Source: Halobacterium rubrum
Lineage (GTDB): Archaea > Halobacteriota > Halobacteria > Halobacteriales > Halobacteriaceae
NCBI RefSeq assembly: GCF_021729015.1
Contig: NZ_JAJQQZ010000003.1
Span: 124,001 to 188,000 of the forward strand
DNA: 64,000 nucleotides
Direction: 5' to 3'
How positions within the stretch are numbered: the stretch's first letter is position 1; each line of letters opens with the position of its first letter. The translations under genes were made by a program, and so were the position numbers. Below are positions 35,804 through 44,704 of this stretch, piece by piece. A model generated the notes under the pieces. The model made no database searches, was not told where the DNA came from, and was given only the letters and a program-made list of their open reading frames with translations.

Positions 35804-36412
35804 CTACCGGGGCACCCAGGCGTAGACGTGGTTCAACATCACGTACGTGACGACGCCGAGGAACAGTGAGACCGCCCAGGACGCGACGGCGATGCGGCCG
35901 TACTTCGCGTGGCTGGTCTCCCGGAGCTCCTCGGGCGTGTGCGTCAGCCCGAGGACCACGGCGTACAGCACGACCGGCACGGCGACGACGGAGAGGACGA
36001 TGTGGATGGCGAGCATCAGGAGGTACGCGATCTCGACGACGCCGGCGAACTGCCCGAGGAACATGCCCTGCTCGATGACGATGGACTTCTCGAAGCCGCC
36101 GCCGACCTTCCAGAGGTACAGCACGAGGAACGTCAGAATCAGCGTGAACGCGGTGAGCATCGCCGCGCGGTGTTTCTCGACCTCGCCGCGCTTGATGAAG
36201 GCGACGCCGGCCAGCAGACTGGTGAGCGCGAGCGTGTTCACGACGGCGATGAGGTCAGAGAACAGCAACACGGTCTCCCGGGAGAGGTCCGGGAAGATGG
36301 GGAGCAGTCCCTCGAAGGCGCCGATGACCAGCGCGTATCCGATGACCGAGAGTGCCGCGGTGACGCGTCTCGGGTGAGTCCTCGCGTAGCCGGAGGCGTC
36401 GGCCGTTGCCAT
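35804..36412 (-). CDS. DUF420 (CtaM-like) oxidase biogenesis protein
   Basis: This 202-residue protein has about five helices. The family marks are the conserved VEKHRAAMLTAF segment and histidine-containing helices (LAIHIVLSVVAVPVV, HAKYGRIA), as in DUF420. Staphylococcal CtaM, of the same family, is needed for aa3-oxidase maturation (established for that organism). Its place at the edge of the cox region agrees. ATG 36412 is preferred to an upstream start because MATADASGYARTHPRRV matches the family N-terminus. Confidence 0.85.
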   Translation of the reverse strand: MATADASGYARTHPRRVTAALSVIGYALVIGAFEGLLPIFPDLSRETVLLFSDLIAVVNTLALTSLLAGVAFIKRGEVEKHRAAMLTAFTLILTFLVLYLWKVGGGFEKSIVIEQGMFLGQFAGVVEIAYLLMLAIHIVLSVVAVPVVLYAVVLGLTHTPEELRETSHAKYGRIAVASWAVSLFLGVVTYVMLNHVYAWVPR

Positions 36413-36492
36413 GTCCGCCCGTTGGGACGGGGGTGGCAACCCGTTTTCGCTTCAAGCCCAATTGCGATAGTACAACCGTAACTGTAATACAA

Positions 36493-36513
36493 GTCCGTTA
36501 GAGTGAAACGGAC
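36493..36513 (+). promoter_or_regulatory. Perfect 7-7-7 inverted repeat upstream of mcmA2
   Basis: GTCCGTT (36493-36499) and AACGGAC (36507-36513) are exact inverted arms with a seven-base spacer, ending 19 bases before the mcmA2 ATG. The upstream AT-rich stretch (about 36477-36490, TAACTGTAATACAA) is the likely TATA region, so the repeat overlaps the start of transcription. It is a good operator candidate for the mcmA2-meaB unit. Confidence 0.55.
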
Positions 36514-36532
36514 ATGCGGCGATTCTTCGGCC

Positions 36533-36949
36533 ATGAGCGAGGAATCCCAGCAGAACATCCGCTGTCTCGTGGCCAAGGTCGGACTCGACGGTCACGACCG
36601 CGGCGCACACGTCATCACGCGGGCGTTCCGGGACGCCGGCTTCGAAGTCATCTACTCGGGGCTCCACAAGGCGCCCGAGGAGATCGTGCAGGCGGCCGTT
36701 CAGGAGGACGTCGACGTCCTCGGCATCTCCATCCTCTCCGGGGCACACAACACCCTCGTCCCGAAGATCATGGAGGGTCTCGAGGAGTACGACGCCTTCG
36801 AGGACACGCTTGTCATCGTCGGCGGCATCATCCCGGACGAGGACCGCGAGGGCCTCGAGGAAGCGGGCGTCGACGCCATCTTCGGCCCGGGCACGCCGAT
36901 GGAGGAGACCATCGAGTTCATCGAGGACAACGCCCCGCAGCGTGACTGA
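36533..36949 (+). CDS. mcmA2: Methylmalonyl-CoA mutase, cobalamin-binding subunit
   Basis: This 138-residue B12-binding subunit of the split mutase has the base-off motif DGHDRG (Asp-x-His-x-x-Gly, with the cobalt-ligating His) near residues 19-24, SILSGAH near 66-72 and VGGIIP near 95-100. It partners with the catalytic subunit encoded at 21511. The ATG at 36533 gives MSEESQQNIRC; an earlier in-frame ATG at 36503 would start inside the inverted repeat. meaB follows directly. Confidence 0.95.
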   Translation: MSEESQQNIRCLVAKVGLDGHDRGAHVITRAFRDAGFEVIYSGLHKAPEEIVQAAVQEDVDVLGISILSGAHNTLVPKIMEGLEEYDAFEDTLVIVGGIIPDEDREGLEEAGVDAIFGPGTPMEETIEFIEDNAPQRD

Positions 36950-36950
36950 G

Positions 36951-37922
36951 ATGGCACCCGACCAGCCCGAACTCGTCGAGGACCTCCTCGACGGCAAACA
37001 CCGGGCGCTCGCCCGCGCCATCACGAAAATCGAGAACCGAAGCCCGGGCTACCGCGAGGTCGTGTCGGCGCTGTACCCCCACACGGGCGGCGCCGACGTC
37101 ATCGGCATCACGGGCAGCCCCGGGTCCGGGAAGTCGACGCTCGTGGACAAACTGGCCAAGCAGTACCGCGACCAGGGACTGACGGTCGGCGTCATCGCCG
37201 TCGACCCCTCAAGCCCGTTCACGGGCGGCGCCGTGCTCGGCGACCGCATCCGGATGGCGTCGACCGCGACGGACATGGACGTGTTCTTCCGGTCGATGTC
37301 CGCCCGCGGCAGCCTCGGCGGGCTGTCGACCGCCACTGCGGACGCCGTGAAGGCCCTCGACGCCTTCGGCAAGGACAAGGTCATCATCGAGACGGTGGGT
37401 GCCGGCCAGAACGAGGTCGACATCGTGAAGACCGCCGACACCGTCGCCGTTCTGGTTCCGCCGTCGTCCGGTGACGACGTCCAGATGCTGAAGGCCGGCA
37501 TCCTCGAGATCGGGGACGTGTTCGTCGTGAACAAGGCCGACCTCGAGGGCGCGAACAGGACGGTCACCGAACTCCGGAACATGCTCGACCTCCGCGACGG
37601 CGAGGAGGGCGACTGGGACCCCGAAATCGCGGAAACAGTCGCGGAGAGCGGCGAGGGCGTCCCGGACCTGCTGGAGACCTTCGACGACCACACGACGTGG
37701 CTGGACGAGTCTGGCCGCCGCGAGGAGAAACGCCACACCCGCTACGCGGAGGAACTCCGGAACCTCCTCCGGGAGGACGCCAGCGAACTCCTGGAAGCCG
37801 AACTCGAGGCCCGGGGCGGCATCGACGAACTCGTCGCCCGCATCGACGCCGGCGAGACGACACCCTACGAGCTCGCGGACGACGTCGTCGAGCCCGTCAG
37901 GGACGCGCTGGCCGACGACTGA
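36951..37922 (+). CDS. meaB: Methylmalonyl-CoA mutase-associated GTPase (MeaB/ArgK)
   Basis: MeaB is a G3E-family GTPase that chaperones cobalamin loading and protects the mutase. The 323-residue protein has the P-loop GSPGSGKST near residue 47, the switch region [30 protein letters not shown] and the base-recognition [10 protein letters not shown] 36951 is one base after the mcmA2 stop; a GTG at 36942 that would overlap mcmA2 is possible. Operon partner of mcmA2. Confidence 0.95.
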   Translation: MAPDQPELVEDLLDGKHRALARAITKIENRSPGYREVVSALYPHTGGADVIGITGSPGSGKSTLVDKLAKQYRDQGLTVGVIAVDPSSPFTGGAVLGDRIRMASTATDMDVFFRSMSARGSLGGLSTATADAVKALDAFGKDKVIIETVGAGQNEVDIVKTADTVAVLVPPSSGDDVQMLKAGILEIGDVFVVNKADLEGANRTVTELRNMLDLRDGEEGDWDPEIAETVAESGEGVPDLLETFDDHTTWLDESGRREEKRHTRYAEELRNLLREDASELLEAELEARGGIDELVARIDAGETTPYELADDVVEPVRDALADD

Positions 37923-38014
37923 AACGGCGGTTCTGTACTTCTCACTGCTCGCCCGTTTCCCGTCGCCCGCGAGTCGACGCAACGGCTAAACGACTGGCAG
38001 CCGTCGCTTCGCGC

Positions 38015-38968
38015 ATGCGACTCCGTAGACTCCTCGCTGGCGCGACCGCCGGCGTCGCCGCCACAGCCGCCGCGAACCGCCTCCTGCGCTCCCGGACCGG
38101 CGACTTCGAGCCCTCGCTCGCCGGCGACCAGGGGACGTACCGCTGGCGGGGCTTCGACGTGGCGTACACCGAGGCCGGCGACCCCGGAGCGCCCGACGTC
38201 GTGCTCCTGCACGGCATCAACGCCGCAGCGTCCAGCCACGAGTTCGCGGGCGTCTTCGACGCGCTCGCCGACGACTACCACGTGCTTGCGCCCGACCTCC
38301 CCGGGTTCGGCCACAGCGACCGCCCGCCGGTCGCGTACACGAGCACGCTGTACGAGGGGTTCGTCGCGGACTTCCTCGCCGACGCGGCCGACGACCCGGT
38401 CGTGGTCGCGTCCTCTCTGACCGGGTCGTGGGCGGCGATGGCCGCAGCCGACGACGAAGCCACCGGCGGCGCCGGCGTCTCCGGGCTGGTGCTGGTGTGT
38501 CCGACCGCCGACACCGGCCAGCGCCGGCCGAGCGTCCGCCGGCTGCTCCGGGCGCCCGTCGTCGGCACGGGCCTCTTCCACGCGCTCACCAGCGAGCGCG
38601 GCCTCCGGTGGTTCAACCAGCGCGACGCCTTCTACCGGCCCGAGAACGTTCCCGAGGGCTTCGTCCAGCACCAGTACCGCGCCAGCCACCAGCCCGGCGC
38701 GCGGTTCGCACCGGCGTCGTTCGCCGGCGGCTTCCTCGACCCGAACGTCGACCTCGCCGAGACGCTCGCCGGCATCGACGCGCCGGTGACGCTGGTCTGG
38801 GGCCGGGAGGCCGCCATCACGCCGCTCTCCGAGGGCAAGGAGCTGGCGGACGACGCGGACGCACGGCTGGTTGTCCTCGACGACACCAGCCTGCTCCCGC
38901 ACGCAGAACAGCCCGACTCGTTCCTCGAAGCGGTGCGCGACGAGCTACCGCGGCTCGAACGTCACTAG
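38015..38968 (+). CDS. Alpha/beta-hydrolase fold protein
   Basis: This is a 317-residue alpha/beta hydrolase. [13 protein letters not shown] holds the oxyanion-hole segment, and [14 protein letters not shown] is typical of the fold. The nucleophile-elbow position reads [13 protein letters not shown] (S-x-T-G-S-W rather than a plain GxSxG), so the serine assignment is uncertain; the C-terminal His is in [11 protein letters not shown]. The N-terminus ([20 protein letters not shown]) is a possible membrane anchor. TATA-like GCTAAAC lies about 27 bases upstream. It converges with the DUF35 gene, overlapping it by 24 bases. Substrate unknown. Confidence 0.85.
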   Translation: MRLRRLLAGATAGVAATAAANRLLRSRTGDFEPSLAGDQGTYRWRGFDVAYTEAGDPGAPDVVLLHGINAAASSHEFAGVFDALADDYHVLAPDLPGFGHSDRPPVAYTSTLYEGFVADFLADAADDPVVVASSLTGSWAAMAAADDEATGGAGVSGLVLVCPTADTGQRRPSVRRLLRAPVVGTGLFHALTSERGLRWFNQRDAFYRPENVPEGFVQHQYRASHQPGARFAPASFAGGFLDPNVDLAETLAGIDAPVTLVWGREAAITPLSEGKELADDADARLVVLDDTSLLPHAEQPDSFLEAVRDELPRLERH

Positions 38969-39328
38969 CCGCTCGCTCGTCGTCGCCGTTTCGCCGACGC
39001 CGGCGGCAACCTCGTCGCCGATGGCGACCGAGTCGGGGTCCGCCCGCACCTGACCGGTGAGCCGCACCGGCCCGAAGTCCACCACCGCGACGACGTACGG
39101 CGCGTCGTCGACGAACGCCGGCGTCGCCACGTGCACCGTCGAACACGAGTCCACCGTGCCGGTCTCGGGCAGCGGCGTCTCGGTCAGGTTGTCGCTGCCG
39201 CAGTGCGGGCAGACGTGGCGCGGCGGCAGGCTGCCGTGGCCCTCGCTGCACTCCAGGTAGAAGCCGTCGCCGTCAGCGAGCGCGTCGAGGAAACCGTCGT
39301 AGCCGGCGTCCCGCACGTCGTCGCTCAT
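38945..39328 (-). CDS. DUF35-type zinc ribbon/OB-fold protein, thiolase partner
   Basis: This 127-residue protein has an N-terminal helix ([20 protein letters not shown]), a rubredoxin-like ribbon with CPHCGSDN plus a His/Cys upstream ([11 protein letters not shown]), and an OB fold ([14 protein letters not shown]...[15 protein letters not shown]). DUF35 proteins bridge thiolase and HMG-CoA synthase in archaea and bind CoA esters (established for a methanogen complex). Here it overlaps the thiolase gene by four bases. Confidence 0.9.
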   Translation of the reverse strand: MSDDVRDAGYDGFLDALADGDGFYLECSEGHGSLPPRHVCPHCGSDNLTETPLPETGTVDSCSTVHVATPAFVDDAPYVVAVVDFGPVRLTGQVRADPDSVAIGDEVAAGVGETATTSERLVTFEPR

Positions 39329-40509
39329 GCTCCCACCTCCTCGTCCTCGACGGCTTCGAGCACGTGCACGACGGCACTGGCGACCGTCCCGCCGGCGTTG
39401 TGCGCGACTGCAGTGTCGGCGTCGGCGACGTACTCGCTGTTCACGTGGTCGCCGCGCAGCAGCTTCGTGAGCTCCGCGACCTGACTCGCACCCGTTGCGC
39501 CGACCGGGTGCCCCTTCGCCTTCAGGCCGCCCGAGAGATTCACCGGCAGGTCGCCGTCCCGGGTCGTCACGCCCTCGCGGGCCGCCGTGACGCCCTCGCC
39601 GGTCTCGAAGAAGCCCAGCGACTCGGTGGCGAGCACTTCGGCGATGGTGAAGCAGTCGTGGACCTCGGCGACGTCCACGTCGTCGGCGGAGACGCCGGCG
39701 TCGGCGTAGGCCTCCTCGGCGGCGTCGGTCGCGGCGGGCGACGTGGCCACGTCGTCGCGGTCCTGGAGCGCCATCTTGTCGCCGGCCTGCCCCGTGCCCG
39801 TGACCGCCACGCCGGCGTCGAGGTCGTGTTCGGCCGCGTAGTCCTCGCTGACGAGGACGAGCGCGCTCGCGCCGTCGGTGACCGGGCAGGCGTCGTAGAG
39901 GTGCAGCGGCTCCGCGACCGGCGGCGACTCCAGCGCGTCCTCGACCGTAATCTCTCGCTGGTACTGGGCGTGGTCGTTGCCCAGGGCGTTCGCGTGGTTT
40001 TTCACTGCCACGTGTGCGAGGTCCTCGCGGCTGCCCCCGAACTGCTCGAAGTACGCCGCCGCCATCAGCGCGTACGCCCCCGGGAACGTCATCCCCGCCC
40101 GCACCTCGTAGAGGTCGTCCGCCGCGATGGCCAGCGCCTCCGTCGACTCGGCCGTCTCGAGGTTGTTCATGCGCTCGGCGCCACCCGCGACGACGACGTC
40201 GGCCTCGCCGTTCCGGACGTCCCGGACGGCCTGCCGGAGCGCCACACCGCTGGACGCACACGCCGACTCGTAGCGGGTCGCCGGCACGTCAAGCCCGAGC
40301 GCCTCGGCCGCCAGCGGCCCCTGGTGGCCCTGGTGTTCGCTCAGTTCGCCCATGAAGTTCCCGTAGTGGACGGCCTCGACGTCCGCTCGGTCGACCCCGG
40401 CGTCGTCGAGCGCGGTCAGTCCCGCCTCGCCGAAGAGGTCGCGGCTCGTCCGCTCCGGGTGGACGCCGAAGTGCGTCAGCCCCACGCCAGCCACGCGCAC
40501 GTCTGTCAT
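39325..40509 (-). CDS. Acetyl-CoA C-acyltransferase (thiolase, DUF35-associated type)
   Basis: This 394-residue thiolase condenses or cleaves acyl-CoA thioesters. The nucleophilic Cys84 is in ESACASSG, EVHDCFTIAE carries the first His, and GGLKAKGHPVGATGASQ the second. The final active-site Cys of classical thiolases is replaced in AHNAGGTVAS, as in SCP2-like/archaeal thiolases. The start at 40509 agrees with a TATA-like CCTTTTGAAC at about 40531-40541 on the minus strand. Operon with DUF35; no HMG-CoA synthase is nearby. Confidence 0.92.
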   Translation of the reverse strand: MTDVRVAGVGLTHFGVHPERTSRDLFGEAGLTALDDAGVDRADVEAVHYGNFMGELSEHQGHQGPLAAEALGLDVPATRYESACASSGVALRQAVRDVRNGEADVVVAGGAERMNNLETAESTEALAIAADDLYEVRAGMTFPGAYALMAAAYFEQFGGSREDLAHVAVKNHANALGNDHAQYQREITVEDALESPPVAEPLHLYDACPVTDGASALVLVSEDYAAEHDLDAGVAVTGTGQAGDKMALQDRDDVATSPAATDAAEEAYADAGVSADDVDVAEVHDCFTIAEVLATESLGFFETGEGVTAAREGVTTRDGDLPVNLSGGLKAKGHPVGATGASQVAELTKLLRGDHVNSEYVADADTAVAHNAGGTVASAVVHVLEAVEDEEVGA

Positions 40510-40569
40510 GTACGACCGTACTACAAGTGGGTTCAAAAGGTGTGCGGAACCGACGGCTACCGCCGTCGA

Positions 40570-40851
40570 CTACATGCCCATGTCGGCTGCGGCGTCCGGC
40601 ACCGGGAGGTCGTGTTCGCTGACCCCCAGCAGCTCTGCCGCGTGGTCCAGCGCCATGTCGAAGCCGTAGTACCGCTCGAGCTCGTCGCCGTCTGCCGACG
40701 GCCGCACCTTCAGCATCGCGTACCCCTCGACGTTCTGCGCGACGGCCGCCGTCGCCCCGCCGTCGCCCGTGAACTCCAGGACGCGCTCGCTGTCGGTCTC
40801 GTAGTACCGCGCCGCGATGCCGTCGGCCTCGGCGGTCTCTCCCTCTGTCAT
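40570..40851 (-). CDS. Small conserved haloarchaeal protein, function unknown
   Basis: This 93-residue soluble acidic protein has the core GIAARYYETDSERVLEFTGDGG and the C-terminal LDHAAELLGVSEHDLPVPDAA, without metal or nucleotide motifs. The start at 40851 (MTEGETAEA) is supported by a TTTTT-type TATA about 30 bases upstream. I recall it as a haloarchaeal domain-of-unknown-function family. Confidence 0.65.
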   Translation of the reverse strand: MTEGETAEADGIAARYYETDSERVLEFTGDGGATAAVAQNVEGYAMLKVRPSADGDELERYYGFDMALDHAAELLGVSEHDLPVPDAAADMGM

Positions 40852-40899
40852 TGTCCGTAGTTCGTCCGGCGTCGGCAAAAACACGGCGACTACTCTCCC

Positions 40900-40960
40900 G
40901 TCCGGAACCGTCTCCGACTCCGGACCGTGACCCTGGTCGCCCGCGGGAACGTATATATCG
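40900..40960 (+). promoter_or_regulatory. PiT promoter: inverted repeat and strong TATA box
   Basis: GTCCGGA (40900-40906) and TCCGGAC (40919-40925) are perfect inverted arms with a 12-base spacer. A clear TATA box GTATATAT (40951-40958) follows 26 bases later, predicting transcription from about 40978-40985. The repeat is placed as an upstream activator or regulator site. It could respond to phosphate, given the gene it precedes (inference). Confidence 0.5.
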
Positions 40961-40982
40961 TGTACCGACGAACTGGTGACAC

Positions 40983-41012
40983 ATGACCCCGGAGTCCGCC
41001 AGCCATGGCTGA
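40983..41012 (+). CDS. Nine-codon upstream reading frame overlapping the PiT start
   Basis: ATG at 40983 opens MTPESASHG and its TGA (41010-41012) overlaps codons 2-3 of the transporter gene (ATG at 41005), in another frame. The TATA at 40951-40958 places the transcription start within a few bases of this ATG, so a leaderless ribosome would meet it first and terminate at the transporter start. It may be a translational-coupling leader, or chance. Confidence 0.3.
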   Translation: MTPESASHG

Positions 41013-42210
41013 CGCAGTGTTCTGGGCGCTGGTGGCGTTCGCCACCGGAACAAGCCTCGTCACGGCGTGGACGCTCGGCGCGAACAGCAACTCGCCGCCG
41101 TTCGCCCCGGCCATCGGAGCGAACGCCGTCTCGACGATGCGGGCGGCGTTCCTCATCGGCATCCTCGCCGCCGCCGGCGCGCTCACGCAGGGCGGCGCCA
41201 TCTCGGAGACCGTCGGCGCCGGCCTCGTGAACGGCGTCTCCATCACGTCGCTGGCAGCGACGGCCGGCCTGCTCACCGCCGCCGGATTCATGGCGTTCGG
41301 CATCTACTCCGGCTACCCGGTGCCCGCGGCGTTCGCCACCACGGGCGCGATGGTCGGCGTCGGCCTCTCGCTCGGCGGCGACCCCGCCGTCGCTACCTAC
41401 CAGCAGATTGCGCTGTTCTGGGCGCTGGTTCCGCCGGTCTCGGGTGGTCTCGCCTACGGGACAGCGACGCTGCTGCGCCGCGACGACATCCCGGAGACCG
41501 TCTCGATACCGCTGCTCGCGGCGCTCGTCGCGGGCATCGTCGCCAACGTCCGGCTGAGCCTGCTGCCGGCCGCGCCCGGTGCCAGCCAGGGGTCGGTCGC
41601 CGGCGCCGTCGCGCGAGCGGTCGGCGGCCCCACGGTCGGCGGCGTCGACGTCGTCGCCGTCGCCGTCTCGCTGGCGTTCGCCGCGCTCGGCTTCCAGTTC
41701 GTCCGGGTGCGCACGCAGGCGTCCGTCGACCGCGGCGTCAAGACGTTCCTGCTCGTGCTCGGCAGCATCGTCGCGTTCTCCAGCGGCGGCAGTCAGGTCG
41801 GGCTGGCGACCGGCCCACTGGAGAACCTCTACACCGCCGAACTCGGCCTCCCCGGAACCGTGTTGCTCGCGCTCGGCGCCGCCGGCATCCTCGGCGGCGC
41901 GTGGATGGGCGCCCCCAGACTCCTGCAGGCGACCTCCCGCGAGTACGCCCAGCTCGGCATCCGGCGGTCCATCGCGGCCCTCGTCCCCGGGTTCGTCATC
42001 GCGCAGGCGGCCATCTTCCTCGGCATCCCCATCTCGTTCAACAACATCATCATCTCCGGCGTCATCGGCGGCGGGCTCGCCGGCGGCTCTGCCGGCGTCT
42101 CCCGCGAGAAGATCGTCACGACGGTCACGTTCTGGCTCGTCACGCTCGTCGGCTCCGTCCTCCTCGGCTTCGGCGTCTACCGCGTGCTCGCGACGTTCCT
42201 GGCGTCGTAG
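41005..42210 (+). CDS. PiT-family inorganic phosphate transporter
   Basis: The 401-residue membrane protein has about ten helices and the inverted-repeat signature of PiT carriers: GANSNSPPFAPAIGANAVSTMRAA in the first half and IPISFNNIIISGVIGGGLAGG in the second. PiT proteins take up metal-phosphate with Na+ or H+. The core signature differs from the classical GANDVANA in both halves, so another anion (e.g. sulfate) is possible. It is a single gene, divergent from the 93-residue protein gene. Confidence 0.85.
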   Translation: MADAVFWALVAFATGTSLVTAWTLGANSNSPPFAPAIGANAVSTMRAAFLIGILAAAGALTQGGAISETVGAGLVNGVSITSLAATAGLLTAAGFMAFGIYSGYPVPAAFATTGAMVGVGLSLGGDPAVATYQQIALFWALVPPVSGGLAYGTATLLRRDDIPETVSIPLLAALVAGIVANVRLSLLPAAPGASQGSVAGAVARAVGGPTVGGVDVVAVAVSLAFAALGFQFVRVRTQASVDRGVKTFLLVLGSIVAFSSGGSQVGLATGPLENLYTAELGLPGTVLLALGAAGILGGAWMGAPRLLQATSREYAQLGIRRSIAALVPGFVIAQAAIFLGIPISFNNIIISGVIGGGLAGGSAGVSREKIVTTVTFWLVTLVGSVLLGFGVYRVLATFLAS

Positions 42211-42213
42211 CAG

Positions 42214-42648
42214 TCAGCGAACGACCGTGACCGACACCGGCGCCTCGGTCACGACTTTCGACGCGACTGTCCCGAGCAGCCGCTCGGCCAGCCCGCCGTC
42301 CGGACCGCCGTGCCCGCCCATCACCACGTGGTCGACGTCGTGCTCCTCGACGTAGGCCAGAATCGTCTCCGCCGGCTCCCCGGTCTCCACGACGGTCTCG
42401 ACGGTTTCGCCCTCGCTGGCCGCCGTCTCTGTCGCCCGCTGCACCAGCCTGTCGGCCCGCTGCGTGGCCTCGGCTTCTCGCGCCCTGTCGCCGGCCCCGA
42501 GGACGCCGCCCTCGATCATCCCCTCGTCTAGCGGCGTCACCACGTTCAGGACCACGATCGGCCCGTCGAACAGCGCCAGCGCCTCCCGGAGCGCCTCGTC
42601 GGCAAGCGGCGACCCGTCCAGCGGGACCAGCACCTCGCTCTCGCTCAT
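42214..42648 (-). CDS. Universal stress protein (UspA family)
   Basis: This is a 144-residue single Usp domain. VLVPLDGSPLADEAL opens the fold, and the ATP-binding motif is GGHGGPDGGLAERLLGTVASKVV (G-x2-G-x9-G-S/T type). It therefore probably binds ATP. The start at 42648 is chosen over an upstream extension of 32 residues with atypical Arg-rich sequence. Convergent with the phosphate carrier gene (3 bases apart). Confidence 0.92.
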   Translation of the reverse strand: MSESEVLVPLDGSPLADEALREALALFDGPIVVLNVVTPLDEGMIEGGVLGAGDRAREAEATQRADRLVQRATETAASEGETVETVVETGEPAETILAYVEEHDVDHVVMGGHGGPDGGLAERLLGTVASKVVTEAPVSVTVVR

Positions 42649-42797
42649 ACCGGCCGTTCGCGGCCGACGCACAAGTAGCCCACCGCCGAACGGCGGCGCA
42701 GACTGCGTGCTCCGGTCCGTAGCAGAGCCGTCGCTCCGACCCAAATACGCGTTTCAGTCCCCCCGATGCCTTTCGTCCCGGGCAGCGACGGTGCAGT

Positions 42798-43337
42798 ATG
42801 GACCTCCAGAATCGGCCCGCTACGGCGGTGTGCGCTGTCGTGTTCCTGTTGCTCGCGGGCTGTCTCTCTGTGGGCGGTGTCGGCGGCAGCGGCGGGCAAC
42901 CACAGACGACGACGGCCGAGCAGCCCAGAACGCCGACGCCCGTGGAGAGCGGGTGTCCGACGGGTCTGGCGTTCTACGGGCTCGGCAGCCCCGGCGACTT
43001 CGGCTGGTCGTCTGAGGCGGTCGCTGTCGGCTACTCGCTCCCGCCGGACAGCAGTGCCCTCCTCGTGGCGTTCGACGGTGAGACGGTGCTCGGAACCACG
43101 AAGGTCCACAACACGAACCCCGAGCACGCGCTGGCGGCGGACGGCCACAGGGTCGCCCTCGACGACCCGCTGGACGGCTCACACGAGATTCGCGTCACGG
43201 CTTTCCGGGACAGCGATGGCGACGGTGAGTTCGACCCCGAAACGGACGCGCCCTGTCTGGGCGACGACGGCGAGCCAGTCACGACCGGCCCCCACCTGAT
43301 CGACTTCGAAGCGCTGCAGACGCAGACGACGGACTGA
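42798..43337 (+). CDS. Haloarchaeal lipoprotein of unknown function
   Basis: The 179-residue protein has a signal peptide ending in the lipobox LLAGC (Cys22), a Gly/Thr/Pro-rich tether and a beta-rich extracellular domain. DSDGDGEFDPETDAPC contains a Ca-binding-type DxDxDG loop. It resembles small haloarchaeal cell-surface domains of unknown function. It is convergent with the acyl-CoA dehydrogenase gene. Confidence 0.75.
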   Translation: MDLQNRPATAVCAVVFLLLAGCLSVGGVGGSGGQPQTTTAEQPRTPTPVESGCPTGLAFYGLGSPGDFGWSSEAVAVGYSLPPDSSALLVAFDGETVLGTTKVHNTNPEHALAADGHRVALDDPLDGSHEIRVTAFRDSDGDGEFDPETDAPCLGDDGEPVTTGPHLIDFEALQTQTTD

Positions 43338-43420
43338 CCAGTCTGAGCGCGCTCAACGTCGCTCCACCGACCAGAACCAGACGCGACTTCGGCCCCCAGA
43401 GGGCCGCGCTCCCGCACTCG

Positions 43421-44563
43421 TCAGTCCAGCAGCTCCCGCGAGATCGTGTTCCGGAGAATCTCGGAGGTCCCCTCGTAGATCTCGTTGAGCTTCGCGTCCC
43501 GGTAGTACCGCTCCACGTCGAAGTCCTTCGTGTACCCGTAGCCGCCGTGGATCTGGATGCCCTCGTTGGCGACCTCCCGGGAGATCTCGGAGGCGTGCAG
43601 CTTCGCCTGCGCGGCCTCCTTCACGAACCGTTCGCCGCGCATCTTCCTGTCCGCGGCCTTGTGCATCAGGAGCTCGGCCGCCTGGACCTTCGTGTCCATG
43701 TCGGCGAGCTTGTGCTTGATGGTCTGGAAGTCGCTGATCGGCTGGTCGAACTGCTCGCGGTCCTGAGAGTACTCCAGAGAGTCCTCCAGCGCCGCGCGAG
43801 CCAGCCCGATGGAGCGCGCCGCGATGGTGATGCGGCCGCCGTTCAGCGTCTCCAGCGCGTGCACGAAGCCGTCGCCCTCCTCGCCGAGGATGCGGTCGGC
43901 GGGAATCCGCATGTCGTCGAACCGGAGCTCGGCGGTCGGACAGCCCTTGTCGCCGAGCTTGTCCTCCGTCCCCTCCACGATGAAGCCGTCGTCCTCCTCG
44001 GGCCGCACGACGAACGACGAGATGCCGCGGTGGCCCGCGTCCGGGTCGGTCTTCGCGAACACGGTCACGGTGTCCGCGACGCTCCCGTTCGAGATCCAGA
44101 GCTTGTCGCCGTTCAGGACGTACTCGTCGCCGTCCCGCTCGGCCGTCGTCTGCATCGACGGCACGTCGGAGCCGGCGCCCGCCTCCGAGAGCGCGAACGC
44201 GCCGATGTCGTCGCCGCGGTTCAGCGCCGCGAGGTACTCCTGTTTCTGGTCCTCGTCGCCGTACTCGTAGAGCATGTTCCCCGCGAGGCTCGTGTGCGCG
44301 GCGACGATAGTGCCGAGTCCGCCGCTCCCGCGAGCGACCTCCTCGAGCGCGGTGGCGTACGCGTGGTAGTCCAGCCCCGCGCCGTCGTACTCCTCGGGGA
44401 ACGGCATCCCCATCAGCCCGAGGTCGCTCATCTCGTCGACGAGGTCCCACGGGAACTCGTCTTCCTTGTCGATTTCGGCCGCGCGAGGCTTGACCTCCTC
44501 GTCGACGAACTCCGCGACCATGTCCGCGATCTGGCTGTGCTCGGCGGAGCGGGTGAAGTCCAT
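43421..44563 (-). CDS. Acyl-CoA dehydrogenase
   Basis: This 380-residue FAD enzyme catalyses the first step of acyl-CoA beta-oxidation. The family motifs FALSEAGAGSDVPSM and GYGYTKDFDVERYYRDAKLNEIYEGTSEI are present; the latter contains the catalytic glutamate and FAD contacts. A TATA-like AGTAAAGG element lies about 27 bases upstream. Divergent from the squalene/phytoene synthase gene. Chain-length preference cannot be judged. Confidence 0.95.
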   Translation of the reverse strand: MDFTRSAEHSQIADMVAEFVDEEVKPRAAEIDKEDEFPWDLVDEMSDLGLMGMPFPEEYDGAGLDYHAYATALEEVARGSGGLGTIVAAHTSLAGNMLYEYGDEDQKQEYLAALNRGDDIGAFALSEAGAGSDVPSMQTTAERDGDEYVLNGDKLWISNGSVADTVTVFAKTDPDAGHRGISSFVVRPEEDDGFIVEGTEDKLGDKGCPTAELRFDDMRIPADRILGEEGDGFVHALETLNGGRITIAARSIGLARAALEDSLEYSQDREQFDQPISDFQTIKHKLADMDTKVQAAELLMHKAADRKMRGERFVKEAAQAKLHASEISREVANEGIQIHGGYGYTKDFDVERYYRDAKLNEIYEGTSEILRNTISRELLD

Positions 44564-44704
44564 ACTCGTAGCTTCGTCGGTTCGTCCTTTACTGTTCTCA
44601 TACCGGCGCCCACGAACGTGACCTCGCTCCGCCCACGCAACCGCAGGTGGGGCCGGTCGCCCCCATCCCTTTTGTATTCCCCCACCCTAACCCGACCACG
44701 AGTG

